A stretch of DNA of 64,000 nt from Dipetalonema caudispina (GCA_013365325.1 JABVXV010000148.1:63815-127814), one strand, 5' to 3'. Numbered from the stretch's first letter, positions 39,597-53,905 are shown. The notes: generated by a model not told the origin, from the letters alone. Numbers and translations: made by a program.

Positions 39597-41853
39597 ATGT
39601 CAGTAGAGGATCAGTGCTGTGAAATGACATCTTCAGATTCACCTGCTGAAATCAAAATATTTAAACCATTTGATGAAGTTAAAAAGTTGCTCCTTAAAAA
39701 AAGGAAATATCAGAAAATGCGATACGTTAGTTTTATTTGAATTAATTCATAGAAGCAAAATGAATATGTAAAAAATAGCGACATGGAAACTTCAGTAAAC
39801 ATTGAAAGGCGAAAGTATCATTGAAATTGGACTAAGTAGTGCCAATAAATGAGAGCATTCAGTCTATAAGCTTAACCTTTGAACTTAAGAGCAATAGTTC
39901 GATAGAACTCAATTTCATGGAATTCAATTTTCAATTTCAATAGAAGTCAATTTCAATTTTTCGATAGAACTTAATTTCAATTTTTTTTTTTAGACACAGA
40001 TGATGCGTTGGAGGCAAGAATTTAAGGCAGGAAATGCTCTTGTTGAGCAGTATGTATGTCTTTAAATGTAAAAATAAGAATTTAAAAGGAAGCGATCTTA
40101 TTTGTCTCTGAAAAGTAAATTTGATAAGATATCAGGATCTGCTTAAACCTCGGTAAAAATGAGCAAGTACCAAGTCTACCAAATTTATCCCTGCATTAGG
40201 CTACTGACAGTTCATGTTCGCATTGTCTGATTTAATACGTCCAATACATGAAGCTATTTGAAGCTTCCAACATATTTCAGCAATAATGGGTAGTTATTAT
40301 TTCAACATTTCGATGAGATGAATTTCTTAAAAAAAAGAAAAAAACTTGCAGAGCAATTGGTTTAATCAGAATATAATACTAGTATTATATATCAATAGTA
40401 CTCACTTTTTTTTTTTTTTTTTTTTGAAATTTTACTTCGTAAGGTATGTTTAGGCACGTACTGATTACAAATTGAACGAAACAAAGGCTGAATTAGATTC
40501 TTTAACTGAATTGGTAAATGCTTTTTATGATGATATGGAAAAATTAAAGAAAGCGATATTAGAGCAAAGAAAGGTTAGGAAGATTCATTTTCTTTCAAAT
40601 CAATCAATAGATGGATAATTCTATGATCAAAGAAGGACAATTCTTAACGTTCAGTTTCACAGGTTAGGTTATCGGATAAAGTTTCGCGTTCATGTAGTCT
40701 TCTGTTGGAATCAAAAAGGAAACATCATTTTAGAATCTTTTCATTTTATCGATTCTACACAGAATCACTGTCAATTTGGCCAAGCAATTTAGCTAACTGT
40801 TTGTTAAAGAGGTTTAAAAATGTATTTTTTGCAGAAAGATCAAAGAGAATTTACGAAAAGAGTAGCAGATCTTTTATATTACGAAGACATTGTTACCTGG
40901 TTGCAGAAACCAAAAGTAAGAGAAGCATTTTACGATGGAACCAATGGCATTAAGGTGCATTTAAGCGGTTTCATTTTGCATGAAATCGAAAATGATGAAA
41001 TGTAATACCTTAATTAAATCATTATTACAAGAAAAAAAAAAGAAAAATTAAGCTCCAATTCTATTTTTACACTAGACCATTCAATCAGGTTAAATGGTAC
41101 TTAATGCTTTTTATAAATCTGTACGAGAGGATTGTAATTAGTTGTGATCATCAATGAAAAAAATGAGTAGTAGAATCTGTAGACAAATGAATCATATTGT
41201 TGTTGATAGGTATTGAATGAACGGGAAGTGGCGATTTTGGAATCACTACATGAAATAATTAATCCAAGGATAAATCTCCATACCTATGAGGAAATTTGGA
41301 AGCGTACGTTGCGAAATGTTGCCGAATTAGGAACGGAATTGATGAAGGATCAGGATGAAACAACTATTGGTATGGTTATTGATTTCAAATTATCGATTAA
41401 TTCTCGGTAAAAATCCAAAGGAAAAAAAAAATTTTATGGACAATATGTTATTATAGTGAAATGTAGGAAGAAGCATTAAATTTTCCTTTAAGAAGTGAAA
41501 TTTTATGAGTACAATTAGATGGATAAATGCATATGAGATAAGGGTAGTAAAGTTCCCGCATAAAACATGAAATGAAGAATTTTTTTTTAAGATTTAAATT
41601 TACCAAACATTTCAACTCATTGTTACACTTTTTTACAGTTCATTCAAATGTTTGCAAAAATGATGTCAAATTTGAAAACGAAATGTCAAATATAGAAGTA
41701 GCTGAAACGGATGTCCAACTTGAAACCGAATCGCTGACAAAAACAATAGGCAATTTAATTATGAATAATTGGTGCTATCCACATATTCCATCAATTTGCA
41801 TAGGAATGCTTCTTGTCATAGTAACTTCTGCGGCACACAATTTTTTGTCTTAG
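39597..41853 (+). CDS. Tail-anchored helical protein, tandem family member C (unknown function)
   Basis: Six exons join in phase to about 267 residues: 39597-39725, 39994-40053, 40454-40573, 40835-40954, 41210-41369, 41639-41853. Exons 2, 3 and 4 are exactly 60, 120 and 120 bp, as in member A, with alignable content (A: IRTDLKMKEVTDQLNIMLEL; C: ARTDYKLNETKAELDSLTEL). The block KVREAFYDGTNGIK matches EVREAFRTETKGAI of A, and LHEIINPRIN matches LNAEINPSIN. C lacks the separate KCLL-RIS exon of A and B and goes straight to an acidic linker. It ends with an anchor, IPSICIGMLLVIVTSAAHNF, and LS-stop. The start is the first in-frame ATG after a likely trans-splice acceptor. The function is unknown. 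Confidence 0.75.
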
Positions 41854-42558
41854 AAATTTGAACAGTGACAAATATTTATCGATTTCTGATAAGCTTTTAA
41901 TATTTATTAGCCTATCAAAATGTTACATATTTTATCACAACCAATTTCCATCATTTTGTCAAATCTACTTTCTTTAGAAGTAGACAGTATTTGAATATGT
42001 TAATGTAGATTGATTGCTATTATGTAAATATTTTTTTTATGATTTGTGAAGAAAAGTATTCAAACAATAGCATTAGATTTTTGAAGGTTGGAAAATTAAG
42101 AAATGAAAACGAATCAATTTTTCGTTATATATTCCGGATAGGAAGACAACGGAAAGGCGGAACGTATATAAATGACCCTTATTTCTGCTCTTAAATATTT
42201 ATCCAATATCACTAATATATAGCGTGATAATATTATTCAATACATCAATAACAAGTCATTTGCAATTAATGAGCAGTTCACAGTAATTAATTCGATATTC
42301 AATAATGCATTGTACAGTTTTGAATTATGAAGACATTAGATCGAATGAACAAATCCAAGTATCCTCTTCTTCAGGTAATATTTTGGAAATTTTCCATTTC
42401 TCATGAAGATAGTCGGATAAATTATCAAAATATAGACTATTTTTCATTAATCAAATATTTCTTCCTCATTTAACCATCCGGAGCAGATTTTCATTTACGG
42501 ATAGCATAAAAGGGAACAGAAATCAATCAGAAGTGAACATCTGGACAAATAATATCCG
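41854..42558. other. Intergenic region between convergent genes
   Basis: About 700 bp between the stop of family member C (plus) and the stop of the channel gene (minus). I see only AT-rich sequence. Confidence 0.5.
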
Positions 42559-45500
42559 TTAATCAGCATCTGCTTTTGCAGTGTAATACATCCAATATAT
42601 CAAATTTAGCAGTGTAAATGAAATCGGAAAAGCCTTTTGACAAAAGCTGAAATTGTGAAATTAAAAGATTAGCATTAAATTAAAATGCTAATGCTTGACA
42701 ACTTCACCGGATTAGGGTTGAACTATAGGACCCACGATAATCTCGGAGTTAAAAATTTCGAATCTATAGAAAATACCAGTTCACATGATTCTGTTGGGAA
42801 TAAGAATAAGATTCATTTATGAAAATTTGATTAATTTAGTCTTCAGAAGCGAAAATGCTTACTTATCCATATCTTCACCAGTCCAATGTCGTAAAAATCT
42901 CCGCTCCTTGCTCCGTTTTCTTTGACGATGTTTACTCCTTGAACGGAATAAGCAACGATTCCTATCATCACCATCTAAATAATATTATTATCATCATCGA
43001 AATCGATAGCACTACTGATTTCACTCTAATTATACTAATATTAAAATTCAAATTACCAAATCTTAGCATGCTATAACTAACGAAAGCTTTTTATATTCAT
43101 TTACATTTCTTTGGTAATTTATGAATATATTTTAACAAAATTAATGTCATGGATGATAGAATTTCGACAATTTCCTCGATATTATTGCAATTTTTGGATA
43201 ATATTTGTTTCTATCATTTCAGTAAAACGTCCCGATAATCAACAATAGACACAGTTCATTGCACTAATTGGATTATACGTATGAAATTCAGGCAAACGAA
43301 GTAAATCCGATTAGTAAAATTGTTCCAAATGATTAGGTACCTATGAAAAGAACCTTAGATTAAAATACTCACTGTAATCATTCAATTTCAATATTTCTGG
43401 ATATCGAATCATTGATGTTGGCTTTCGTTCATCGTATTCGTTGAGTGTTGTCACATTACGCGTCCATAAGCTATCGTTCAAATCAACATCAACTTTTCCG
43501 GAGAGCCGTGAATCGTCGTCAACTCGTTCAATTAAGGGTAACTGGAAGTATTATATGGATGTAATTCTTGATGAATTAATTTACTAAGTTTCATTTTAAT
43601 CTCCTTTCCTTTCTTTTTTGTTTGTTGATGTCTTCATGCAATTAAACAATAACTGACATATTTTTCAAAATTTAATCCTTCAAAATAAAAAAAAGTCAAA
43701 AAGAGTTTAAAATTTAAAAGAAACGATTTTTACAGTATTAACAGTAAGTGAACTATTGCGTTGTCGAACCTTTCTCCGATGACTTTCCCTGAATAGTCGT
43801 TTACTTCTTGATCGGGATTCATTCAGGAATGGATTAGTACCATCAATAATATCTTTCTCAATACTTTCACGACTTCTTAACGCGGTCGGTTTCTCCAACA
43901 TTCCAACAATAGCTAATTCAACAATTGATAAAAATATATAACCAACACAACCGAACATAAACAAATCCAAACCTTTTACATATGAAACCTGAAAGAATTT
44001 TAAAAAAAAGTTAAATGTTTGAAGAAATGTAGGCTGAGAAAATTAAAGATGAGCTTGTTTTATCTATCATTTAAAAAGTTAAAATGACACAAACAAAAAC
44101 TTTAGCATTCATAGCTTCATTTCAAACTTTCAAGTCCGAAATTTTTTTTTTCCAAAATTGATTTAATGAAAAATGAGCAAGTTCTCATCGTAAATTTCCA
44201 AGCCAGTAATTTGAATTTTGAATTTTTAAGAGATTAGCATCCTAAGGTTTCGGGATGACAGCTATTCTTATATTATAATGTTAAGTGCATATGAGACCTT
44301 TGGAAGTGATCTTGCAACATTGGAATATTGCAAAGTAAGTGCCATCATTGATGAAACGCCAACGGTGACTCGAGCTGGAAGTGATCGACGATCCAACCAA
44401 AATGATATCCATGAAATGAGTACCATACAATAGGTTGGGAGATAAATTTGCAACAAGTAGAAACCGTAAGAGCGACGAAAATATAGCTTTATGTTCAACT
44501 GCAATTATGCAAATTTTGAACTCGCGTAGAAGCTTTTCCGCTACTTCATTTATCATATAATAATTAAAATTATAGGAAATGCAAGCTTGATCAGAATAAT
44601 GATCTTAATCAATTAATTTCAGTTTGGAAATTAAATTTCAGAGGTGATTATCTATTCCTCCTTCTATAAAATTCAGAAATAAATGGCACAATATGAAGAA
44701 AATGTCACAATTTTTTTGGAGGTTAGTGTGATTTCATATATTATCTTATAAGTCACATATCACTTCTGATTACAACATCAAATTACATCATCACATTTAA
44801 TTAACCATCGCTTATCATTAACCTTCAAGCTATCATCAGTTGCGCTATTGTAACACTTACATGATCCCAAATACCCGCTGGATAATTGAATGTTGCTTTT
44901 TCATGAATATAATGTGTCATATGAAAATCCGGTAAGTTTGTTTCTCCAATTACTTCTACCGGGACTCCATGACGTTTCCAGTGCAAACGAACTTTACCAG
45001 TATTAAATGAATAACTTTCTAAAACCAAATTGCACTCAACACGATCCATTGGAAAAATTGAAAAATCCATTTCACACGGTGTTTCTACCATAATCCTAAA
45101 ATAAAATCCTAAATTGCCATTTTCCCTACTCTTCATCTGTTGTTCTTCCACACTTCTAAGTTTTAATAACCAAAATTGTTGCTTTTTAGATTCGATCCTG
45201 TATTAGCTTCATTTCGTATCACCTTTTACATTACTGAAAGTTACCGCGGGATTATAATTCAGGAGAATATTCTGAGAGATTCCCAATCGACTGTATGTGA
45301 TAAGTAATTAAATCGTCAAAAAAGATGCATTTTCGAAAAATTTTGCCACACAACCTGTAATTTATCCAAACGGTGCCATTCGGAAGGATAGAAAGGAAAA
45401 CATTCGGTGTAGGCGATTGATGTATCAGTGATCCTTTACTGTTTACGATACATACGTTGGGTAACCAAAGTTTCTCCACCATTCGATATGATAAAGTTAA

Positions 45501-47840
45501 ATTTTGCACACAATCTGCACCTTCCATATCCTCAACAAAAAATGATAACGATATTTGGATTTTATCAATTTTCTGAACTTTAAGTATTTCCATCCATTGC
45601 CTTCAATGCAATCGACGGTTTAGTTCAACAAATTATTCGATATTACTAAATACAAATATTACTCCATTAAATCTGTACATCACATGCAAAAAACTTTCTA
45701 AGAAAGCAAAAAAGTTTTTTTTTGAAGCAAATTTGAGAGAAAGAAATACAAAAAATTTTGTATTACTTGAAATGACAAGTTAGGATCGCGCCAAATTTGT
45801 GCCAGTAAGATATGCATCTTAGAACTGCTGTGTATTTCGGAAATTTCAGATATCTAGAATTAGTAATCAATTAAATTTCTTCCTCTTCCGACAAGAAACT
45901 TAAAAAGCACAGAGATGAAATAACACATGCTATAATTTACAAAAACAAAAAAGAAAAGCAGACGTAAAAGTTCGCAATCTAAAAATCAAAGGGAATTTTT
46001 AAGCATTCTTTTCTTCATAATATTCATTAAACTTCGAAGGAATGATCATTTTTAGTGAAAACCTGTTGAATGAGTACTTCAACGTCCACATCAACACCTT
46101 TTGCGGCTGGCACCAAATTTCGATCATATTTTTCCAACATATCCGACAATATTCTAAAATGTATTTTACGCTACGTTTGTTCGTTCATATATTACTGCAA
46201 TCATTTGCGATGTTATCCTAAGCTTCGATTATCTTATCGGCTAATCAAAACGACCGTCACGTCGTACATAAGAAAATTAAAAGATAAAAACATTGCAAGG
46301 TAAAAGCTATATCGTTTCACAGAAAAATTAGGCTTAATAATCAAATAAATGAGACAACCTACTTCTACTTGGCTAACTATGGTTGCTTTATGAGAAAATG
46401 TATCTCTTTATGAAAAACTAAGATTTATTTAAAAAATGCCTAGAAAGATATCGCTTACTTTTCAGCTACTCCTTCACTTTGTCCCGAGACACATTTATTA
46501 TTTGACATATTAATTTCACGAGAGTCTGCAAAAAATGGCAGTACATGTAATGTTTAATATATCATTGTGATGAAAAAGAAGTAAAAATATTGAAATCAAT
46601 TTTCCTTTAATTTGAATAATTTTATTTGAAAAAATTTCAATAAGATCCGCTACCAAGCATATGTCGACATTTTCCGATACTGTCAGCAACAAAGCCAGAA
46701 CGACATATACAATTCACTTTACCCGTACTGCTACTTTTCTGACAAAATGATGAACGTAAGTCACACTTCTCACAACCTAAATTATTACTTCATATCGTAA
46801 TAAACTCAATCGAGCAAGTAATTACGTAAGTAATTAGGTAAAATGATAAGTTAGAAAATTAAAATCTTACAAAAAAGTGTTTAAATTAATGTCGTCGCAA
46901 AGATAACTACTTACTTCCCACTTTCTTTTATCATTCAAAATATGCGCAAAATTACCTCTCTGCTATATTAGAAACAAATAATAAGGCACACAGTTATCAT
47001 AGAAAAATATAATTGTACTTTATTATTTCAAATATTTATGATATCGATGGAATTAAAGCAAATTTTTTAATTTACTGCCTAAGCAAGAAAATTACCTAAA
47101 CGTTTAATATAAAATGCATTTGCTAGCAATGGCGCAATTGTCTTTTTAGACACAGACAAGGATAAGCATCAATCCTCGAGTAAAACTTAGAGTTTAAGTA
47201 TTTAACATAATCGCAAAAAATTGATCAAACTCATTACATTACTAATGCAGAAATATCAATTTCTTGCAAAGAAAAAGTTCGCGGTTAAATGCAGCAAAAG
47301 TTAAAATGACATTTTGTTACAAAAAGTCTGATATTGACTGATAGATGTATATCAGAATATTGAATATAGCCTTTTCATTCTTTTTTTTCGTTCTTTCTAT
47401 TTCTATGAGCCGACAATTTTCTTCTGTCACTTTGATTGAATCGGTTTAGTTTGATCAAAATATCAGCGAGAAAAAAAAGGTTAAAGAGAATCGTTTACAT
47501 TTCTGTTTATACTTAGATAGTTTGAAATGAATATGAAAGATAATTTGAATGTGGAAATATTTGTTGGAATTTTTCGATGTCTGATCGTTTAAATTATTAT
47601 CGTTTATATCGATATACAAATATCATACAACAAAATTGCAGAATTATTTCTTATAATGCACATCGGTGTAACATAAAGTAGTAATGGTAGATGATAAAGT
47701 GTTGTAAAGAAAAAAAAAAAAAGCTTAAGAAGTTTATGAAATAAACCTGAAAGTTCTGTAGTCGCAGCTGCTTGAAAGGTTTGAATGATAAGTAGAGCAG
47801 TAGTTTTCAATAAAAAAATCAGGCTATACGGACAATTCAT
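42559..47840 (-). CDS. Cys-loop ligand-gated ion-channel subunit with N-terminal EGF-like module
   Basis: Eleven exons on the minus strand join in phase to about 550 residues: 47747-47840, 46654-46776, 46459-46525, 46063-46153, 45355-45572, 44861-45095, 44298-44498, 43734-43988, 43373-43541, 42863-42974, 42559-42646. A signal peptide (MNCPYSLIFLLKTTALLIIQ) leads into an EGF-like module, CEKCDLRSSFC...CICRSGF...GKC. Next is a standard extracellular domain with MLEKYDRNLVPAAKG, KLWLPNVCIVNSKG and the 13-residue Cys loop CEMDFSIFPMDRVEC. M1 has LLQIYLPTYCMVLISWISFW, M2 starts LPARVTVGVSSMMALTL and M3 is LFMFGCVGYIFLSIVELAI. A long basic M3-M4 loop and M4 (FPISFTLLNLIYWMYY) follow. The PAR triplet before M2 is typical of anion-selective subunits. 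No second cysteine pair is seen in the loop C region. It should form plasma-membrane pentamers; the ligand is unknown. Confidence 0.92.
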
Positions 47841-50800
47841 TCACCACATGTACCGATATTTCTTATATGAGTCCGATGGATCACAATAAAACTCATAAAA
47901 TTCACCTGAAAAAATGAAAGCACCTGATACAAGCATGCAGTAGTTCAAAACCTTCGAACTTTAATTGTTGCTTCAACTTCAAAGAGAAAATTGAATAAAG
48001 TGAAATAAATGAATAGGCCCTAATCAGAATATTTCAAGGAATCTTTACAACCTATCTTTCTTCTTCCAATCGTGTTTAAGCATACTTTGATGAAATTTGT
48101 CAACAGTAATTTATATTATCAGTGTATATTATCAAGTGTAGAAAACATCGAGAGTGCTGTAATGACGAGAAAATACTATCATGTTAGAGTGTGAAATTAA
48201 ATAGTGTTGATAGCACCGATGATTTTGAAATTGAGCAAGGATGAAAGAATTCGATTCAATCTCATTTTTGATCTAATTGTAGGATTCAAAATAATGAATG
48301 GATTCATTTTCGCTAACAGAATCAGATCAAAACAACTTATGTTATCATGTGGTAGAAATGATTTCTGACGTAAAATGATCTCCTCTTTGTGTAAATTTGA
48401 AAAGGAGCTAGAGTTTATTGGAAACATGATACAAATCTTGTTACGATGAATTAAACAAATTTGTTGAAATCAAGTATATTGACAAAATCAAACATTCGAA
48501 ATAGATAATTTATTGTTGTAATTTAAATGATCCAAAGCCGACGATTAGATATATATCGATGGCAATTTTTTTTTTCACTTTGTACACCATACATTAACAG
48601 ATAAATTAGCTTCATTAGCTTCATTTTTATTCTAATTTTTGAGTCAATGAAATATATTCTCATAGCTTCCTCATAACTACCTATTTGATCCATTTGTTTT
48701 GACCATTGCTAACTTCTCGGGAAAAGAAATCAAATCAGTTGAGGTACATTTCTTAAGGGATTGTTCAAAAAAATGGATGAACTAAGAGAAATAACTTCAA
48801 ACGATTTATCCAATGAAATAGTGAATGCATTTATGATGATTAAGTGAATGTAAATTTTGAAATGAAATTTGTGGCGAGCAAACTTACTAATAAATAACCA
48901 TTTTGGGTAAAATAAATGAAAAAGAAATGAAAAAATGCGCATTTAAAGGAAAGGTTTCAACGTACGTAACAAGTAAGAATCCATGGATTTTTTTGACTTC
49001 AATAAGACTTTTTTTTTTCTTTGTTATTTTATCAATAAGCCAATAACAGTTATTATTTTAAAAAGAATGAAACTTTTATGAAATTTAAAAAGAGGAAAAA
49101 AACTTATGCATAAGAACATGAAGAAATTAACACATGCATTCACATACAACTATTTATACTTACTTAAATTGTTACAAGATGATGGTTGAATGAATAATTT
49201 ATTTCAAGGAAGCAAGAAATGGATAAGAACCCATTGAAATTTAAAAGTTTAATTAATAATAGCAATTTTTGATGATTAATAATGTATGGTGAAAAAGGTT
49301 AGAATAATTTTTTACATTAGTAGGAATAAATAGAGATGTTTATTTGACTGGGTAACATCAAGTGAAATCATTCATCCTAAAATATTTGCGGAATTTTCAA
49401 CGATTCGAATATGCCCTGTTGTTAAGAACTTAATAGACAATAATAATTGTTCACTGAGGGAATATTTTAATATTAGAAACTAAATTGATTTAAAATTCCA
49501 ACAATTTTTATGTTAGAGAAATACTTTTAGAATTTGAGAAAAGACATCCCACTGGCATGAAAGTCAATTATTGTTGTGTTTACGTTGGGAAACGGAAATG
49601 TAAAATCAAAATGAAAGCAAATGCATTTTTTCCTGGAGCTCCAGGCCAAATATCATTTCGTTCACACGGTACTTGTGGGAAAGTAGGCGATTTAGTTTTC
49701 TGTTTAAGACTTTTGCTAATCTTCAGGAAGTACTGAACCAGGTCTGACTAGCCTGATAGGATATTTCATTTATTCTTGGACGGTAATTCATTGATTTCAC
49801 ATATTTGTCAATGTGGGCCTCCTTTTTTTTTTTTTTTCAGATTTCTTTTTGATGCTTTAATTTTCTCTTCAATTCTTCCATTACAATTACCGAATGTATT
49901 TCTTTTCAAATATTTGTTTTGTACAAATTTCCCATCACAATTTTAAGCATAATAAAAATGTATCACGAAATTATCTTACTTTTCTCAGCAGATTTTTTTT
50001 TTTTTTTTTTGCAGAAATATTAAAAATTGATGCAAAATTGTTGTTAGAAATTAAGACTATTAATGCAAGGAAGAATGAATTCAACTATTTTATTCGATAC
50101 AAATTGCATTACTAAAAAAAAAAAAAAAAATATTTCGACAGAATATTTTGACGTTTATCTGTTTACCTTTTCCCCAAACATTTACTGATAAAAAAAAGCA
50201 CAAATTCTTCTTGTCAGTATTTAACTTTTCATTCATTAGTATAGTAGCTGTAACTTTTCTTAACTTCAAAATCTTTTTAGTTTTCACAAATATAACCAAT
50301 TGCTAGCTGTTTTGTTAGCTTGGAATGAATGTTATCAGATGCATTATCAACTAAATAATTGAAGATTTTTTGGAATTCTTTGCAGGAAAAAAAAAATTGA
50401 AATATAATATGCTAAATAAGAAAAAATTTCAATATTAGCTATTAAAGAATAGAAAATATTCAAGTTTGTACTTGTTAAATTGTTTCATCTACAACCATTT
50501 TATCAATAGCACTGATGAAATAATTCCATCGAATAACAGTGAAAACATTCACTGATACGTTGTTCATTGGCAATTAGAGCAAGTGCTAAAATAATTAAAC
50601 TTTGTCTTTCTTTTTTTCCAATAAATTTCAACACTAATTATGCTAGAATTATTATTTAGGTTATCTGACATAATCAGTAGTCTAAATAGTTAAAAGTAAC
50701 TGAAAAATATGAATCGGAAAATCATGGGTATAATAATACAAAGTTTTTATGTTTGTGATACGGATCAGGAAATGGCTGATTCATATTTCAGCAGATATTG

Positions 50801-51637
50801 TGAGGAATGAAAGACAATCATTTGATGAGTAAACATTTCGTGTGAAATTGCCAATAAAATTCATTTTTTCTCAAATATATGATTTAGTTTACTTAGGGTA
50901 AGATTATTGAATTAACTAACAATAAATTTTGATAATATCCAAAATGAAAAAACATACAAATGTATAAAATATGTCTGAGATATTATAAAAGAGAGGTAAG
51001 TTACATTTCTTGACATTTTTACATTTTATAAGACATTCCCTTTAGCTTCATTTTTATCATTTTCATTTTAAAATTGATAAAATGAATAGTGATTGTTCTA
51101 ATGAAATTAGACAGATTATGGCTAATAGCTTATTGTAAGATTTTTAGCGAATTTTTCTGCAACTAATTCATATTTTATCAATACTTCGCTGATAAATGTG
51201 TGAGTAAGGAGTTCAGAGAGCAGCAAAATTATATTAGCTCTTATAATTTCCACCACATATCGAACATTTCCTCATCTATCCATTCATCTTCTTCACTATT
51301 TATGAAATGAAGTAATTAATTGAAATCAAAGAATTATTAGTATATAAGTAAAAATTTCAAGCATAGCATCAAGATAATACAACACTTATCAAAACTGTTC
51401 CATCCTTATGAGATTATTATCAATGTCTTCAGAGAATTACTTTATCCTAAACTAACCTTCTTTACTTAAAAATTTAACTCATTAAGCTATTATTCGAACA
51501 TAAAGTAGAATATCTTATGCCATTAAGTAAGTTTTATATTAAAAAAACCCTTTTTGCTTCCTTCACCTTTTTCAACATTGACGAAATCATTAGTATCTTG
51601 AGAATAACAACACGTTCCTTCACGTATTCTACCACGT

Positions 51638-51679
<42 letters not shown>
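51638..51679. repeat. (AC)n microsatellite
   Basis: About twenty uninterrupted CA units, followed by a few imperfect ones to about 51690. Confidence 0.95.
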
Positions 51680-51684
<5 letters not shown>

Positions 51685-51897
51685 ACACACATATGGTGTA
51701 CTACCGTATTTCCAACTTCCAAAGAATAAACATCATTTAAAAGACTACGGTTACTCGCAGAATGCATCATTCATAATACGATATTAAGCTTTGGATTCTT
51801 TAACCAAATACTTCTTCATACATTGGACCTATCAATAAATGGAATATTATTACTTGAAGTAGTCTAATCAGCCAAGAGCCAATAAGTTACAATGTTA

Positions 51898-51919
51898 TAT
51901 GCATGCATGCATGCATGCA
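51898..51919. repeat. (ATGC)n microsatellite
   Basis: Five perfect self-complementary tetranucleotide units, able to form a hairpin. Confidence 0.9.
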
Positions 51920-53905
51920 GTTAAATGGATTAAGTTTCGAAAGGATAACTGTTTATTTGTTACAGAATAAATATAATTTAGTATAATGTCATATTTTAGC
52001 GATAGAAATTTTGCTCAGTCTAACTTACTTTCTTCAAACAACAGCTAAGATGAGATCGCTATAGCTAATTTGTGAGCAACTACTGGTTGTAAGAACAAAA
52101 TGCTGAAAATACCTCACCAATGAAGGAAATAAACAAATTTTGGTAAATCTTAAATTTAAATCAAATTAATGAATGCTTTTACATATATTATCACAGAATA
52201 TACAACATATACAAATTTGATGATATATACTTGGGGAATAAATATTTATAAGTGAAATGATACCATTCTTCTTAATTTCAAGTATTGATTGATACATATG
52301 ATTCTTTGTTATGATTAGTTGAAATATATATTTTAAGGTCCATTTCTGCTGCATATTCTCCTGGTGTATTTTGTTTTTATACCTGTGATATTTCTATTTA
52401 AGATTAGATTTCTCCAATGAAAAAAAAAAAAAAAGGAAAATATTCTTCTTCATAAATGTAAAAATTTATGATGAAATTGAAGAAAAAATATGTTAAAGAT
52501 TGATTGTAAATCAAGAGCAAATTTGATCATTTATATAGCTGAAAAAAAAAAGAGTCAACAAATCAAACATTTCTTTAAAATTTTACAAGTTGTAGGGATG
52601 AAATATTTTGAGAGAAATCTAGTAATTCATCAGAAATCTTTTTCAATCATTGAACGCAGAATGTTAGCGGTATCTTGAGAAGGATTAGGAATGATAATAA
52701 CTGCCAAGTTGATATGTTTAATTAATTCGATTGGTTAAACAACTGCTATTTCTCTGATTTTCAACAAGTTAAAGAGAGGAAAAAAAAATAGTGGACATCA
52801 TCATGATAAATGGAATGAAACAAAAGATTCATTAATCAAACACAAATATATAATTCTTCTTCTGCTCCATTTAATTTATTGATATACAATTAAATATATG
52901 ACATGGTAGAGTTTTAATTTTTCTTAGAAACTTTTTTAAAATTGTTGACGAAATTTACTTTCTTGTACCAAAGTAATCACCATAGAATGAAATGTTTGGT
53001 TTTAAAAAGAAAAGAAAAAAAAAAAACAAGGCGTAGATGGGAGAGGCAAAGAAGGAGTTAATAACAATAAATACTTCTGAAATTCTTGCCACGAAAGAGG
53101 GATCGAGAACAGCTGTCGTAAGAATATAACAATCTACGATATGATTGGTACAAGATAGATTAGTCTGATAAATGTCAACAAATATCCGGGAAATAGATTT
53201 CTGGAAGAAAATATTTTCTTCCAAAAATTGTAATACATATTTTACGACATATTGTATCGTATCATGAAATATATATTATGATGATTCATTTTTTTCTCTT
53301 TATTTCCTCATTATAAAGCATTTCTTTTTTTGTTTCTATGCATAGATAAATATTAATTTTGATTTTCAAATGTTCAATTTTATTCCATCGTCATATGAAA
53401 CTTTACTAAACGCATTCACTCAGTAATTTTTCCGGCTATTCTTGGTGTTGCTGACTGTTACTTTACATCCAGAATAGCTAATGATGGTGCTTCATCATTT
53501 TAGATCAGAACTGTGATCCATCATCAAATTCGTGAACGAACTTCTTGGTCGACCAGCTGACATTTATTCGCTCTCTGTTATATAATAAGCAGGTATAATG
53601 GAATATCAGAAATCGGTAATCAAAAAATTAGATCAATAGTTTCTGGTAATTCACGCCAATTCAAATTGAACATCGCGCCACTATTCCCTTACCTTAGTTA
53701 TAGTGCAACTATAAATAAAATTTTATTGTAATCTGAGAGGGAATTTGTTGAACAACAAATTCTTCCATTCATATTGTAATGTTCTACAATACAAAAGATT
53801 CACAGTCGAATCCCAAAAATCCTTTTTATCAGACATCGGCTGATTTTATCATACATAACATGAGTATATTTTAACATAATTATATTAACAAAAATTATAT
53901 TTCAG

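Larger units (their letters stand above)
47841..53905. other. Gene-poor region of about 6 kb
   Basis: I can support no exon, tRNA or mobile element on either strand. It includes the promoter side of the channel gene. Simple repeats are (AC)n at about 51638-51679 and (ATGC)n at about 51898-51919, with poly-A or poly-T runs near 47711, 49822, 49990, 50116 and 52422. Confidence 0.5.

Noticed and set aside
49615..49720. Plus-strand piece reading FPGAPGQISFRSHGTCGKVG, recalling a collagen or nidogen fragment
   Set aside because: Too short, closed by stops upstream, no phased partner exons; chance resemblance is likely.
51534..51770. Minus-strand frame containing a run of Cys-Val repeats
   Set aside because: It is the translation of the (AC)n microsatellite.
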